DNA of 57,096 nucleotides from Pseudomonadota bacterium (GCA_027618655.1 JAQCEL010000005.1:1-57096), one strand, 5' to 3'. Shown: positions 8,812-18,584, counted from the stretch's first letter. Notes: generated by a model from the sequence alone, not told the origin. Made by a program: numbers and translations.

Positions 8812-9639
8812 ATGGAAATCGATTTGTTACGTACCTTTCTTGAAGTTCGGCGTTTGGGAAGTTTTCGCTCTGCGGCCGAGAATTTACACGTCACTCAAGC
8901 GGCGGTGAGTCAGCGTGTCAAGCATCTCGAGTCAATCCTAAACACGTCGTTGTTTATTCGTGAGAAAAATAACGTTTACGTCACTGCGGCTGGTGAACAG
9001 CTCGTATCTACGGCGGAGTCGATCGTACGGTCGTGGAGTGACACGGTTCGTGACATCGCGCCGCGTTCGCACCCGGTTGCCGATCTCTCAATTGCCGCAA
9101 AAGCCGGCGTTTGGGATCTTTGTGGAGCATCCTGTTTGTCGCGTATCACAGATGCTTGGCCCGAGCTCAATTTGAGAATCGATCTACTCGGCGAGGAGGG
9201 AATTTCGAAGAATCTGGTTCGCCAGACGCTCGATCTTGCGTTTGTTATCAATCCAAGCAGCCTCGATACATTGAATTGCGCTGCGGTGTTCGATTTTGAG
9301 CTGGCACTCTACAGCGCGAAAATGATCGGCATCGAACAAGCGCGCGATGGCGCATTGGTCTACGTCGAATGGGGACGCGATCTCTCACAGATACACGAGC
9401 AACTGAATTTTAAACGACCGTCAGTGTGCGCAGGTGATCATCTGATCGCGCGAGGTTTACTTAGTCAAGGTTCTGGCGTTGCATTTCTACCGGTACAGGA
9501 GAACTCGCCGTTGAAGCTCGTGGCAAAATCGCCGCGGATTAAGCGGCAGGTTTTCGCGCTTTGGCATAAGTTTGGACCGCAACAAGAACTCGTTGCGGAA
9601 ATGATCGAAACGCTAAAGGCTTTTCGCGACGTTAATTAA
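8812..9639 (+). CDS. LysR-family transcriptional regulator
   Basis: Residues 1-60 form a standard LysR winged helix-turn-helix (LLRTFLEVRRLGSFRSAAEN, then VTQAAVSQRVKHLE). A shortened effector domain follows, giving 275 residues against the usual roughly 300. It begins 27 bases after malonyl-CoA decarboxylase and is probably in the same transcript. Its target is not shown by the sequence. Its stop overlaps the stop of the convergent small acidic gene by eight bases. Confidence 0.9.
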   Translation: MEIDLLRTFLEVRRLGSFRSAAENLHVTQAAVSQRVKHLESILNTSLFIREKNNVYVTAAGEQLVSTAESIVRSWSDTVRDIAPRSHPVADLSIAAKAGVWDLCGASCLSRITDAWPELNLRIDLLGEEGISKNLVRQTLDLAFVINPSSLDTLNCAAVFDFELALYSAKMIGIEQARDGALVYVEWGRDLSQIHEQLNFKRPSVCAGDHLIARGLLSQGSGVAFLPVQENSPLKLVAKSPRIKRQVFALWHKFGPQQELVAEMIETLKAFRDVN

Positions 9640-9829
9640 AGTCTAATTCGAACTCGTCATCCTGAAGCAGCTCGCGCATCCGTTTGCGCTCTTTCAGATC
9701 TTCAATCCGCCTCCTGGAAGCTGCCGCATCCGCTTTCGTCTTCGCTATCGACTCGGGTTGCCAAGTTTCACTCGGATCATCGTCATCGATGATATCGGCG
9801 TCGTCTAGGTCAACTTCATCATCATTCAT
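9632..9829 (-). CDS. PA3496-family small acidic protein
   Basis: This is a 65-residue protein starting at the ATG at 9829, preceded by AGGGGA six bases upstream. The N-terminal half is very acidic (MNDDEVDLDDADIIDDDDP). The C-terminal half is a basic-acidic helix (SRRRIEDLKERKRMRELLQD). This layout matches the PA3496 group of small gammaproteobacterial proteins, described as putative envelope-integrity factors; the biochemical role is unknown. A TTG seven codons upstream is a weaker start. The upstream region is AT-rich and probably holds its promoter. Confidence 0.75.
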   Translation of the reverse strand: MNDDEVDLDDADIIDDDDPSETWQPESIAKTKADAAASRRRIEDLKERKRMRELLQDDEFELDFN

Positions 9830-10050
9830 AAGTATTCCCCTATCTAACAAGCGCTTTTTAAACGAGTTTCGAAGTTACAGGAATCAATAATTATTTATCA
9901 CATCGATAAATTTTATTTTTTTGTTGACGCAGTGAGAAACGGAAAAAAATGACCTTTAATCAATTCCTTAGGAAAATAGGGAAATGGGAGTTTGCCTATA
10001 TGCGGCTTTTTTACCAATTTGCAGCTGTGACCATGGCGCAAAAGAGACAA

Positions 10051-11391
10051 TCAATCGATACCGATTTCGGCTCGGCTGCGGGTACAAGAATCGATGACGC
10101 TGTAGATAAGTGCTTTGATCGTACCGACGAGATCGGGAATGTTCGCGACACCCATGCCACCAAGGCCTTCAGCGTATTCGGCAGGCATCTCCTTGTCACC
10201 GACCCAGGGATAGCCGATCCGCACTAAAGGTATCCCCAGTCGGCAGATCGCCGCCGCATCCGTTTGTCCGGAGAGGTAAGGGGTCTCAGTATACTTGCGC
10301 TCATGAACCGCCTCCCACGCCCGGGTGGCAGAACGCGTAACCCAATGCTCAGGATCAGTTCGCGCCGCATCGCAGGTAACGATGGTTTCCCACTCTGCGT
10401 CCACGTCATCGTATTTCGCCATAATCGATTGCATGAGGGCCGAAAACTCGCGCTCGACTTGCGCCGCCGTTTGTCCAGGAGCGGTGCGGACGTCGATAAA
10501 TATTTCGCAAGCGGCTCCCGGCAGCGCCGGCTTTTCGGGCCAGCCACTGCGCACCGCTGCGATCCAACCTTCCGGTTTAATTTGATCGCTCGTGTGTCGG
10601 TCCGGGTACTCAATGAGCCATTGTTCGATTTCTAAGATCACTTTCGCGCCAGGCACGATAGAACTGCGAAAACCGGGAGTGCCACGAGGAATGCCTGCGT
10701 AACCCATCGTGCCCCAGGTTGTTACCTTGAACCAGATCATTCCTGGGTGTTCGTAATAAATCTCGTCCCACGGTTTTACGATGATCCCGAAATCAGCGGT
10801 GACGCCGTGTGAGAGCATGTGGTTTACGCCGTTGCTGATGCCAGCGTGACCGCGTTCGGCTACGACCCACGGCATGCCACCGCCAGCCGTCGCAACCACC
10901 ACATCGCCGGTTAGTACAATCCCGGCTTCGACGACACAATGCGCTGCTTCAGTGATCATGGCGACCATCGATTTGGGATTCGAAGCGCCAAGTCCGATCA
11001 CGAGATCGCCGTCGATAATGGGTTGGGGCAACATATCCGCGCGCATTGCGCGCCCGGCATGCGGTAAATCCTTAAGCGGATCACCTTCGAGTAGCGTGTC
11101 GATTGGTGCGTACAAGAGCAAGCTGGGCCCGCTGCCGGAACCGCGTAATCTGCCGACGCAATTCCCCGACGTCTCGGTGATCGCTTGGTATTTCGCTGCA
11201 ATGCCTGCGGCGTTCATGTAGTCGACCATAAACTCGCTTGCTGCACGCTCGGCACCGGTTGGGCTATGTCGCGCGGTTAGGTCGACGATCAGTTGTTTAA
11301 GTCGGTTTTGATCGATTTTGCTGCAAGCCTGTTCATACCAACTTTGCTGTTGCGCATTGAACGTGAAATCAGCACTGTTTTTATTCGTCAT
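10051..11391 (-). CDS. M20-family metallopeptidase homologue with degenerate metal site
   Basis: The 446-residue protein has the two-domain architecture of M20 peptidases and deacylases, with a dimerisation domain near residues 220-330. The family residues are largely altered. The usual H-x-D is P96-I-D98 in LLLYAPIDTLLEG. The bridging Asp is N138 in GASNPKSM. The Glu-Glu pair is replaced by glycine in VATAGGGMPW, and the late His region reads DKEMPAEYAEG. Some ligands (D98, the D in GQTDAA) remain. It may be a non-peptidase binding protein or use a different chemistry. The start is supported by GAGAGG before the ATG. It is downstream of a CaiB-type transferase on the same strand, about 130 bases away. 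Confidence 0.82.
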   Translation of the reverse strand: MTNKNSADFTFNAQQQSWYEQACSKIDQNRLKQLIVDLTARHSPTGAERAASEFMVDYMNAAGIAAKYQAITETSGNCVGRLRGSGSGPSLLLYAPIDTLLEGDPLKDLPHAGRAMRADMLPQPIIDGDLVIGLGASNPKSMVAMITEAAHCVVEAGIVLTGDVVVATAGGGMPWVVAERGHAGISNGVNHMLSHGVTADFGIIVKPWDEIYYEHPGMIWFKVTTWGTMGYAGIPRGTPGFRSSIVPGAKVILEIEQWLIEYPDRHTSDQIKPEGWIAAVRSGWPEKPALPGAACEIFIDVRTAPGQTAAQVEREFSALMQSIMAKYDDVDAEWETIVTCDAARTDPEHWVTRSATRAWEAVHERKYTETPYLSGQTDAAAICRLGIPLVRIGYPWVGDKEMPAEYAEGLGGMGVANIPDLVGTIKALIYSVIDSCTRSRAEIGID

Positions 11392-11525
11392 TATTTCGAC
11401 CTCTCGTTAGCGTGGCGCGCTCGTTGGCGCCGCGATATCTTTTTCTTTGAGTTGCCGTCCCAGTCGTCGTTCGCTTGGTCTTGAAGACCAGAAAATTCTA
11501 CCATCGAAGCAGGTCGGCAGAATGT

Positions 11526-12722
11526 CTAGCTTCCAGCTAACACGACTCTGGCAGCTCCAAGTGCCGTAATCTCATCGCCTGTGAGGCCCATTTCGTTAAG
11601 GATAGCGGCGCTATCCCCGCCGAGACGCGGCGCGCCATAGCGCATTTCACTCGGCGTCACCGAGAACTCGGCGGCGTTGCGCGCCTGGCGCAACGGGCCT
11701 ACTTCATGATGTTCGTTCTCTATGACGATCCGATTCGCGATCACTTGCGGGTGCTTGATCATTTGGTTTCTGGTTAGCACTGGTGCGCAAGGTACCCCAG
11801 CAGCAGTGAGCCGTTCAAGCCATTCGTCGGCGGGTCTCGTCAGCAACACGGATTGCGTGATCGCAATGCGATCGTTGATATTACGGTCGCGCAATGCTGG
11901 GCTTTTAAATCGCTCGTCATCCAGCCATTCGGGTTTGTCTAGCGCTTGGGTGAGACCGTGCCATTCTTTGTCGGACATCACCGCAACTGTCAGAAACCCA
12001 TCTGCGGATTCGTATACGAGATCCGTGAAACTCGCGGCGGATTGCTGCGGTAGTTCGTTACCGACGAATGTTTGGCTGCCCATGTCTGATCCCCATAAGA
12101 AGAACACCACTGAGGCAAGCATTGATAAGCGTACGTGTTGCCCTTCGCCGTTTCGTTCGCGCGCGAGTAGCGCCGCAGTAATTGCTTGCGATGCGGTAAT
12201 CGCCGTTAGCTTATCTGGCAGTATCGTTCGCACGAGTCGCGGCCGTTCGTCGTCCGAGCCGGCCTGAACTGTGGTGAGACCAGACATGGCTTGCACCAAG
12301 GGGTCGTAGACCGGCTTGTTGGCAAAAGGTCCGTCCTCGCCGAATCCGCTGATCGAGACGTATACAATCTTTGGCGCGACTTTGCGCAATGCTGCTTCGC
12401 CAAGTCCGATACGTTCGGCGACTCCAGGGCGAAAATTCTGCACAAACACGTCTGCGTCAGCGATCAAGCGCAGCAGTAATTCGAGACCGCGAGGATCTTT
12501 TAGATTCAGCGCAAGCGATCTTTTGTTACGGTTGTTGTTGAGAAACGCGGCAGAAAAATCTCCCCGTCGATTCGCGCCTTTGCGCACGTAATCGCCGCCG
12601 TCTGCTGGATTTTCAACTTTGATTACATCGGCGCCTTGGTCGGCAAGAATCATCGTCGCCATTGGGCCAGAAATCATTGAAGTGAGATCGATAACACGAA
12701 AACCATGTAAAGGACCGGGCAT
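11526..12722 (-). CDS. CaiB/BaiF family (family III) CoA-transferase
   Basis: The protein has 398 residues with family III CoA-transferase landmarks. The N-terminus is GFRVIDLTSMISGPMAT, followed by ADVIKVENPADGGDY. The NNNRNKRSLALNLKDP block is typical, and D140 in PVYDPLVQAMSGL lies where the catalytic aspartate forms an acyl-anhydride intermediate. Such enzymes move CoA between carboxylic acids, for example from succinyl-CoA. A second, plus-strand CaiB-type gene starts 184 bases away, so the two are divergently transcribed. The ATG is preceded by GGAAAA. Confidence 0.9.
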   Translation of the reverse strand: MPGPLHGFRVIDLTSMISGPMATMILADQGADVIKVENPADGGDYVRKGANRRGDFSAAFLNNNRNKRSLALNLKDPRGLELLLRLIADADVFVQNFRPGVAERIGLGEAALRKVAPKIVYVSISGFGEDGPFANKPVYDPLVQAMSGLTTVQAGSDDERPRLVRTILPDKLTAITASQAITAALLARERNGEGQHVRLSMLASVVFFLWGSDMGSQTFVGNELPQQSAASFTDLVYESADGFLTVAVMSDKEWHGLTQALDKPEWLDDERFKSPALRDRNINDRIAITQSVLLTRPADEWLERLTAAGVPCAPVLTRNQMIKHPQVIANRIVIENEHHEVGPLRQARNAAEFSVTPSEMRYGAPRLGGDSAAILNEMGLTGDEITALGAARVVLAGS

Positions 12723-12906
12723 AACATTTTTCCATCAAGCAATAAGAAACGAGTCTTGTTGAGGTTAACGCATACAAGTGACGGATCAAAGCGTGATGCC
12801 CGGATTGACCGATGCGTTCGTTCGCGCATCGACATAAGCGGCCTGCGAGAGCGACAATGGCACTGCATGAAATTCGAGATCCCAAATTCGTCAGGATTAA
12901 TGGACC

Positions 12907-14124
12907 ATGACTAGCGCTACGCACGATCATCCGGCGCAGCCACTCGATGGCGTGCGGATACTCGATCTCGCAACGTTCGTCGCAGCGCCATTTTCTGCAG
13001 CCATCCTAGGCGAATTTGGCGCCGAGGTAATTAAGATTGAGCATCCCGACGGGGGCGATCCGATGCGTCGATTCGGTACCCCAACGGAGCTGCCGGATGT
13101 AAGCCTGGCGTGGCTCAGTGAGGCGCGCAATAAGCACTCGGTCACGCTCGATCTGAAGGTCCCATCCGACGTCGCGAAGCTCAAAGAGCTCGTCAAGCGT
13201 GCCGACGTCGTGTGCGAAAATTTCCGACCTGGCACGCTTGAGAAATGGGGCTTGGGGTGGGATGTTTTGAGCACGTTGAACCCACGACTAATCGTCCTTC
13301 GTATCAGCGGTTACGGGCAAGATGGGCCTTATAGAGATCGCCCTGGATTCGCGCGCATCGCGCATGCGTTCGGCGGCCTGACCCAGCTTGCAGGCATGCC
13401 TGGTGGCCCCCCGGTGACGCCGGGTTCAACATCGCTAGCTGATTATATTTCTGGGCTCTATGGTGCGGTCGGCGTGTTACTCGCGTTGCGCGAGGTTGAA
13501 CGCAGTGGTCAAGGACAAGAGATTGACGTCGCGCTTTTCGAGTCGATCTTTCGAGTATTGGATGAGGTCGCAACGGTCTACGCAAAACACGGTATCGTAC
13601 GTACTGCCGAAGGTGTCGGCACACGCAACGCCTGTCCGCATGGCCACTTCCCCTGCGCGGATGGAAAATGGGTTGCCATCGCTTGCACCTCAGATCGGAT
13701 CTGGGCGCGCATGGCGAACAATGTTTTGCACCTTCCGGAACTCGCGCTCAGCCATCCGACAACCCAAGATCGTCTTGCGGATCGCGATCTCATCGACTCA
13801 AGCGTTGAAAGTTTCACGAAGCAATACTCAATGGTCGAAGTCGTCAATCGATGTACCGCAGGGGACGTCCCGTGCGGTGCGATAAATTCAATCGCCGATA
13901 TATTCGAAGATGAACATTTCGCCGCGCGCGGTATCTTGAAAGAAGTACTGCACGAAACACTTGGTAATCTTGTCGTACCTAACGTGCTCCCGCGACTCTC
14001 AGCAACCCCGGGTCGTATCGATTCACTCGGACCCGCATTAGGCGACTGGAACGGTGAAAAGTTACGCGAATTGCTCAACGATGATTCGGAAATTAGACGA
14101 CCGAAACGTGATCGCGAAAATTAG
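12907..14124 (+). CDS. CaiB/BaiF family (family III) CoA-transferase
   Basis: This 405-residue protein has the same fold signature as its divergent neighbour. The N-terminus is GVRILDLATFVAAPFSA, with AEVIKIEHPDGGDP and ARNKHSVTLDLKVP behind it. In the segment corresponding to the catalytic aspartate it reads DRPGFARIAHAFGGL, with no obvious Asp at that place. This is seen in some subgroups, so activity needs care. The likely role is activation of a dicarboxylic or branched acid in the degradation routes encoded around it. The start ATG at 12907 has AGGAT upstream. A frameshifted YihY gene follows about 55 bases downstream. Confidence 0.88.
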   Translation: MTSATHDHPAQPLDGVRILDLATFVAAPFSAAILGEFGAEVIKIEHPDGGDPMRRFGTPTELPDVSLAWLSEARNKHSVTLDLKVPSDVAKLKELVKRADVVCENFRPGTLEKWGLGWDVLSTLNPRLIVLRISGYGQDGPYRDRPGFARIAHAFGGLTQLAGMPGGPPVTPGSTSLADYISGLYGAVGVLLALREVERSGQGQEIDVALFESIFRVLDEVATVYAKHGIVRTAEGVGTRNACPHGHFPCADGKWVAIACTSDRIWARMANNVLHLPELALSHPTTQDRLADRDLIDSSVESFTKQYSMVEVVNRCTAGDVPCGAINSIADIFEDEHFAARGILKEVLHETLGNLVVPNVLPRLSATPGRIDSLGPALGDWNGEKLRELLNDDSEIRRPKRDREN

Positions 14125-14178
14125 GGATCCACAAGCATTAACTTTAGCCTCGAACAAATTACCGTTCTTGAACAAAAG

Positions 14179-15493
14179 TTGGTCTGGGATACCGACTACA
14201 GCACCTCAGCTTATTGGATCAGAGTACCCATCGCGGTGGTGCGCACCTTAGTGTACGTCTACCGAGAATTCTCTGGCGGCGTGCTTAATTTACGTGCGAT
14301 GAGTTTGGTTTACACGACGATTCTGTCGCTCGTGCCACTGCTCGCGTTCAGCTTCTCGGTGCTGAAGGGCTTTAGCGTGCAGAATCAGGTTGAGCCGCTG
14401 CTGCTCGAGTATTTCGCTGCGCTAGGTCCAGAAAAATCTATCGAGATATCGACGCGCATCGTCGAGTTCGTGAACAACATCGACGTGCGCGTTCTCGGCG
14501 CCTTCGGCTTAGGCTTGCTGGTCTACACGATCATTACTTTAATGCAAAAAAGTTGAAACTGCATTTAATTACACCTGGCATGTTCCGACAGAACGAACAT
14601 TCGCCGAGCGCTTCGCGACGTTTATTTCCGTGCTCACTGTGGGACCCTTGTTAGTCTTCGCGGCGCTCGCGATCACAGGTTCATTAATGAATAACGCCGT
14701 CATGGAGATGATCACGGCTTACGAACCGTTTGGTATGATCGCGGCCGTAGCCGCGCGGATGACGCCGTATATTTTAGTTATCAGTGCGTTCACATTTCTA
14801 TACGTTCTGATCCCGAACACCAAGGTCCGGTATTTTCCAGCTTTCGTCGGCGGCGTCGTGGCTGGGATTTTGTGGGAATCGGCCGGCTACGTTTTCGCCT
14901 ATTTCGTCGCCTCGGCGACGAAATATCAGGCAGTGTATGCGACTTTTGGCACGGCCTTATTTTTTATGATCTGGTTATACCTCAGTTGGCTGATATTGCT
15001 GGTTGGTGCAAGCATTGCTTACTACGTGCAACATCCCAATATCGTGATCGCTCGCGCGCGAAAATGGCGATTCAGTTACGCGACATTTGAAGGTGCGGTG
15101 TTGGCTGCACTGGTGCGGATAGTGAGGCGACACTATGCCAATGAATTGCCGTTAACCTCTGAATCCCTAAGTCATCTACAGCAAGTGCCACCCGAGATGA
15201 CCGACCAAGTGCTGTCCGTTTTAGAGACTTCGCAAATCGTCAAACGCACGGCGGACACCCCCTCGCGGTATTTGTTGTGCGTGCCTCCGGAAGAAACGCA
15301 GGTCGCGAGCGTCGTGAAAAAGCTTCGAGAATTTCAAAAAATTGGTTCGCGAAGAGTCGAACTCGCCGCCGACCCAGCAATGGAGTTATTGCGTGCCAAG
15401 ATAGACCAAGGTGTTCAGCAAGCGCTCGGCGATTTGTCACTCAAATCGCTTGCCGAGATCGCGCCTGCTTGCGAGCCTGAGACCCAACCATAG
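14179..15493 (+). pseudogene. YihY/virulence factor BrkB family membrane protein, frameshifted in an A6 run
   Basis: Two frames together encode one YihY-family protein of about 437 residues. The first part runs from a TTG at 14179 (no ATG fits) to a stop at 14554. It has membrane segments including SLVYTTILSLVPLLAFSFSV and ends LMQKS. The second frame continues without loss as KVETAFNYTWHVPTERTFAE, then further membrane segments and a soluble C-terminal tail. Reading resumes if one A of the six at 14546-14551 is removed. The family is an inner-membrane protein of unresolved role. The lesion may be a real inactivation, a sequencing error in a homopolymer, or a slippage site. Confidence 0.85.
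14546..14551 (+). other. A6 homopolymer at the YihY frame break
   Basis: Six adenines follow ATGC within the codons for LMQK. Five adenines would give an unbroken YihY reading frame; six produce the TGA at 14554-14556. Homopolymer A runs are frequent sites of sequencing error and of RNA polymerase slippage, and the sequence does not distinguish these. Confidence 0.8.
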
Positions 15494-15557
15494 TTCGCTA
15501 AGGCTCGAACGCGGCTCATCGGATGAATGTCGCTAAGCTCTAGGTTGCGGACGCTGT

Positions 15558-17151
15558 TTACTCAACCGCGCGCAACGCAGATTCTTGTTTTATCTCCGGA
15601 TGTTTCGGCGCCGTTAACTGCGGCGTCTCAGGAACTTGGCAACCAACCGGGCAGCAACGACCTGGCTGAGTGTTACACGTCGGCCGGCCGGATTCGGCAA
15701 GGATGCCGTGATCGAGCAGCCGCTCAGCGAGAGCCGCACGCTCTTCGAGCGGATAGTAACGGTAAATCTCGCGGCGCATCGCTTCTGGTGAACCACCGCC
15801 ACGCAAGCTGATCACTGAGTACCAACCAGCCGTATTAGACGCAGTGAGATCTTCCATCAAGCGAGAGACTTCGATCCGATAGTTATGTGGTATGTCTTCG
15901 CGCGTCTGTAACATGCTCGCCAAATCGCCCCGCGTTTCGGGGTTGTGATCTTCATCAGGTCCCGGCAACGTCACGATGAGTCCGCCTGAGACATCATGCG
16001 CGAGTCGATGCATGTCGTAAATCTGACTAGCGAGAAGCAGCTTGCCCACATTCGCAAAGACGCCATCCGGTTGATATACACCTGACGGATCCTTAATGCC
16101 GTATACCGAAGCAGCGACCCCACAGGCGTAGAAACCTTCGACAATTTTGATCAGTTCAACGAGATCATTGCGTAGGTGTGGAGACTTATCCGGGTCAAGC
16201 CCGTTCGACTCAATCATCAACACGCCGGTACCGATTAGTAGATCACCAAAGCCAGCTCGCGCGCCAATACAGGTATGACGATGGTGTGTCGCATAAGTAG
16301 AGGTAAGAAACTGCGAGTGCTGCCATTCGCCAGCAAGAAACACTCTATCCCACGGCACGAATACATCGTCAAAGATGGCGACACCTGTCGACTGACCATA
16401 TTTAGCGCTAAATTTTGCGGTACTTTCGCCTGGCCGACCGGCCGACCGGCCGACCGGCCGGCCGAGCAACGATGGTCATGTTTTCTGCGTCGATCGGTAC
16501 GGCGCAACAAACGGCAAAGTCGCGATCCGCTTCGGTCATGTTGCGGCACGGCATGACAAGTAATTCGTGCATATAAGGCGCGCCAGTAATGATCGCTTTG
16601 GCACCGCGGATCACGATGCCGTCTTTGCGGCGCGATTTAATATGCACGTAGGAATCCGGATTCGGTTGGTCGCTTGGTCTGAGCGACCGATCGCCTTTGC
16701 CGTCAGTCATCGCGACGCCTACAGTGAGATCGTTGTCGTGTACGTGATCCAAATAAGCAAGAAAGCGTTGGTGGTATTCGCCGCTCGTGCCGCCGTCGAT
16801 TCGATGGGTTGCTTGATGGATAGCATTTGCGGCATCGTGCGTTAGATAGCGCTGCGCGCATCCGCTTTCACGGCAGACCAAGCGTACGGCTTCAAGCTTA
16901 CTCAGCAAGTCTTGCGGTTCTTCGTCGATGGCAAGCATGCGGTTGACGAGTTTTCCGTTTCTGTGGTACTGGGCGGTCATGAGATGGCGATAGCGCTCAT
17001 CGAGCGCAAAATCGTAATTGATACCAACGGCGGCGATGCCGGGTGCGAAACGCGGTTCGTCCACAACGCTCTCGACGCGATCGCCATTGATAAAAACGCG
17101 CGGCTTATAGCGACGCAATGATTCTCGGTAATCGGCGGCTGACATCAGCAT
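15558..17151 (-). pseudogene. 4-hydroxyphenylacetate 3-hydroxylase (HpaB)-family protein, frame broken at an octamer repeat
   Basis: Two minus-strand frames make one HpaB-family protein of about 525 residues. The N-terminal part (17151 to the stop at 16408) begins MLMSAADYRESLRRYKPRVF and reaches DAENMTIVARPAG. The C-terminal part resumes as RPGESTAKFSAKYGQSTGVA, then FDDVFVPWDRVFLAGEW and HRHTCIGARAGFGD. The break falls in four 8-bp units at 16433-16464; two units would join the parts exactly. The family covers FAD-dependent phenol hydroxylases and 4-hydroxybutyryl-CoA dehydratase. The full set of iron-sulfur ligands of the latter is not seen, so a flavoprotein role is more likely. It is the last gene of a CitE-MmgE-HpaB operon, 18 bases after MmgE/PrpD. 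The ATG has GGAGA upstream. Confidence 0.87.
16433..16464. repeat. Octanucleotide tandem repeat inside the HpaB-family gene
   Basis: On the plus strand this is three copies of GCCGACCG followed by one variant copy GCCGGCCG, without gaps. It lies in the coding sequence exactly where the reading frame breaks. Because the unit is 8 bp, each gain or loss shifts the frame. Two or five units keep the frame open, while the four present here close it. Confidence 0.95.
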
Positions 17152-17169
17152 GGTCGGTCTCCAGAAAAT

Positions 17170-18579
17170 TTAGGTTCGAGTTAGTGCATTTGCCAGGCGT
17201 TCAAGATCGGGTTCGTGTTCCAAGTTGAGCACGATCTCCATTAACGTTTCGGCATCAGCTTGACTAATTGTTAACGTCGCATTGCCGAGAAACTTGTCGA
17301 TTATGTCTTGGTCCGACATTGGGTTTTCGGCCGATCCTCGATTCATTTGTTCTCGATGGTGCAGCAGCCGACCGTCGTAGGTCAGGATATCAATTGCACC
17401 AGAATAGTAATCCGGATAAGCGGAATCGGGATCGGGGCGATAAGATGTTTTCGCGCAGAGACTCAGGATCTCTTTATCGTTGAGTACCTCATCTGCCAAT
17501 TCCGCTAATCCGAATCGATCACGGACAAATGTTGCAGCAATGAGATAATTCACGCTGAATTGCGCGTCGTAAGAATTTTGCGGGTGAATTTTGTTAGCTG
17601 CGGGTTCGCAGATCACTGGGATTTCACTCTCATGCACATAAGCCACGATGCTTTCGATATCCTTGGTTTTTAAATCGTGTTTTTCTTTTAGGGCTAACGC
17701 GGCGTCGGCGAATGCATGAGTCATATGGCACGCTGGGTAGGGTTTAAACGCGATATTGAGCATTTCCCAAATCTCACCGAGACTGGACGTCAGCGTCCGT
17801 GCATTAATCACGGCATCCGGGTGTGTGTGAGATGGAAATAACCCGTAGCGCCCAAAGTAAGGATCGCGTGGACCGAAGAACCCATGTTTTGCCATCACTA
17901 CAGCCGTCTGCGCGCAAACGCTTGCCCAACCAGGATGGCTGCGCTTCGTCCAGGCACCGTCGTCCAAAAATTGCATGCTTCCGGCCGCTTTCGACAACAC
18001 AATACCTTGCGCATCGCGTAACTGCGCTGGATTTAGACCATACAAATAACCAGCGCATAAAGTACTACCGAACGCGCCAACCACGCCGGTTGGATGAAAG
18101 CCTTTGTGATGAAAGCCACCACGCGCGGCGGCGCCAATGCGACTCGCGGATTCCGAACCAATAATGAATGCGGCCAAGGCTCGCGCTCCACTAGCGCCCT
18201 GCGCGAGCCCTGCGATCAGCATCGTCGGTACCGTGCTCGCCGAGGTATGCACAACTGCTTCACTGTGCGTATCGTCGAAATCGAGTCCGTGGATCAGAAT
18301 GCCATTGAGGTGTGCTGCATCACGTTGGGGCAAGCGTAACTTCGAGCCGATGATCGGGAAGTCGCCAGGGCCGCCGAGTTCGTTAATTGCGGCCGTCGCG
18401 CTTTGCGCGAATGCGTAGTTTTTCGAGGCGAGACCGATGCCAAATGCATCGAGGATGCTGAGTTTTGCGCGTTCTACGACGTTGTCCGGAACGTGATCGA
18501 TATCGAAAGTGTAGACAAACTCCGCGAAGCACGCTGCTGCATCTACTGTCGGGTCTTGATTTGCGCAAGCGACGTTCAC
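17170..18579 (-). CDS. MmgE/PrpD family protein
   Basis: The protein has 469 residues, the normal length for the MmgE/PrpD fold. It carries the family segments KLSILDAFGIGLASKNYAFA and HGLDFDDTHSEAVVHTSAS. The lysine-histidine rich part is WTKRSHPGWASVCAQ. The family includes 2-methylcitrate dehydratase and cis-aconitate decarboxylase, so a dehydratase or decarboxylase of a tricarboxylic or branched acid is plausible. The start is a GTG at 18579, five bases after the stop of the CitE-like gene, so translation is probably coupled. The HpaB-family gene follows 18 bases on. Confidence 0.9.
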   Translation of the reverse strand: MNVACANQDPTVDAAACFAEFVYTFDIDHVPDNVVERAKLSILDAFGIGLASKNYAFAQSATAAINELGGPGDFPIIGSKLRLPQRDAAHLNGILIHGLDFDDTHSEAVVHTSASTVPTMLIAGLAQGASGARALAAFIIGSESASRIGAAARGGFHHKGFHPTGVVGAFGSTLCAGYLYGLNPAQLRDAQGIVLSKAAGSMQFLDDGAWTKRSHPGWASVCAQTAVVMAKHGFFGPRDPYFGRYGLFPSHTHPDAVINARTLTSSLGEIWEMLNIAFKPYPACHMTHAFADAALALKEKHDLKTKDIESIVAYVHESEIPVICEPAANKIHPQNSYDAQFSVNYLIAATFVRDRFGLAELADEVLNDKEILSLCAKTSYRPDPDSAYPDYYSGAIDILTYDGRLLHHREQMNRGSAENPMSDQDIIDKFLGNATLTISQADAETLMEIVLNLEHEPDLERLANALTRT

Positions 18580-18584
18580 TGTGG

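Noticed and set aside
9949..10227. Plus-strand open frame of 92 codons
   Set aside because: It lies mostly antisense to the M20 gene, has no family features and no good ribosome site.
16433..16464. Possible CRISPR or restriction-type repeat
   Set aside because: Units are contiguous 8-mers inside a coding region with no spacers.
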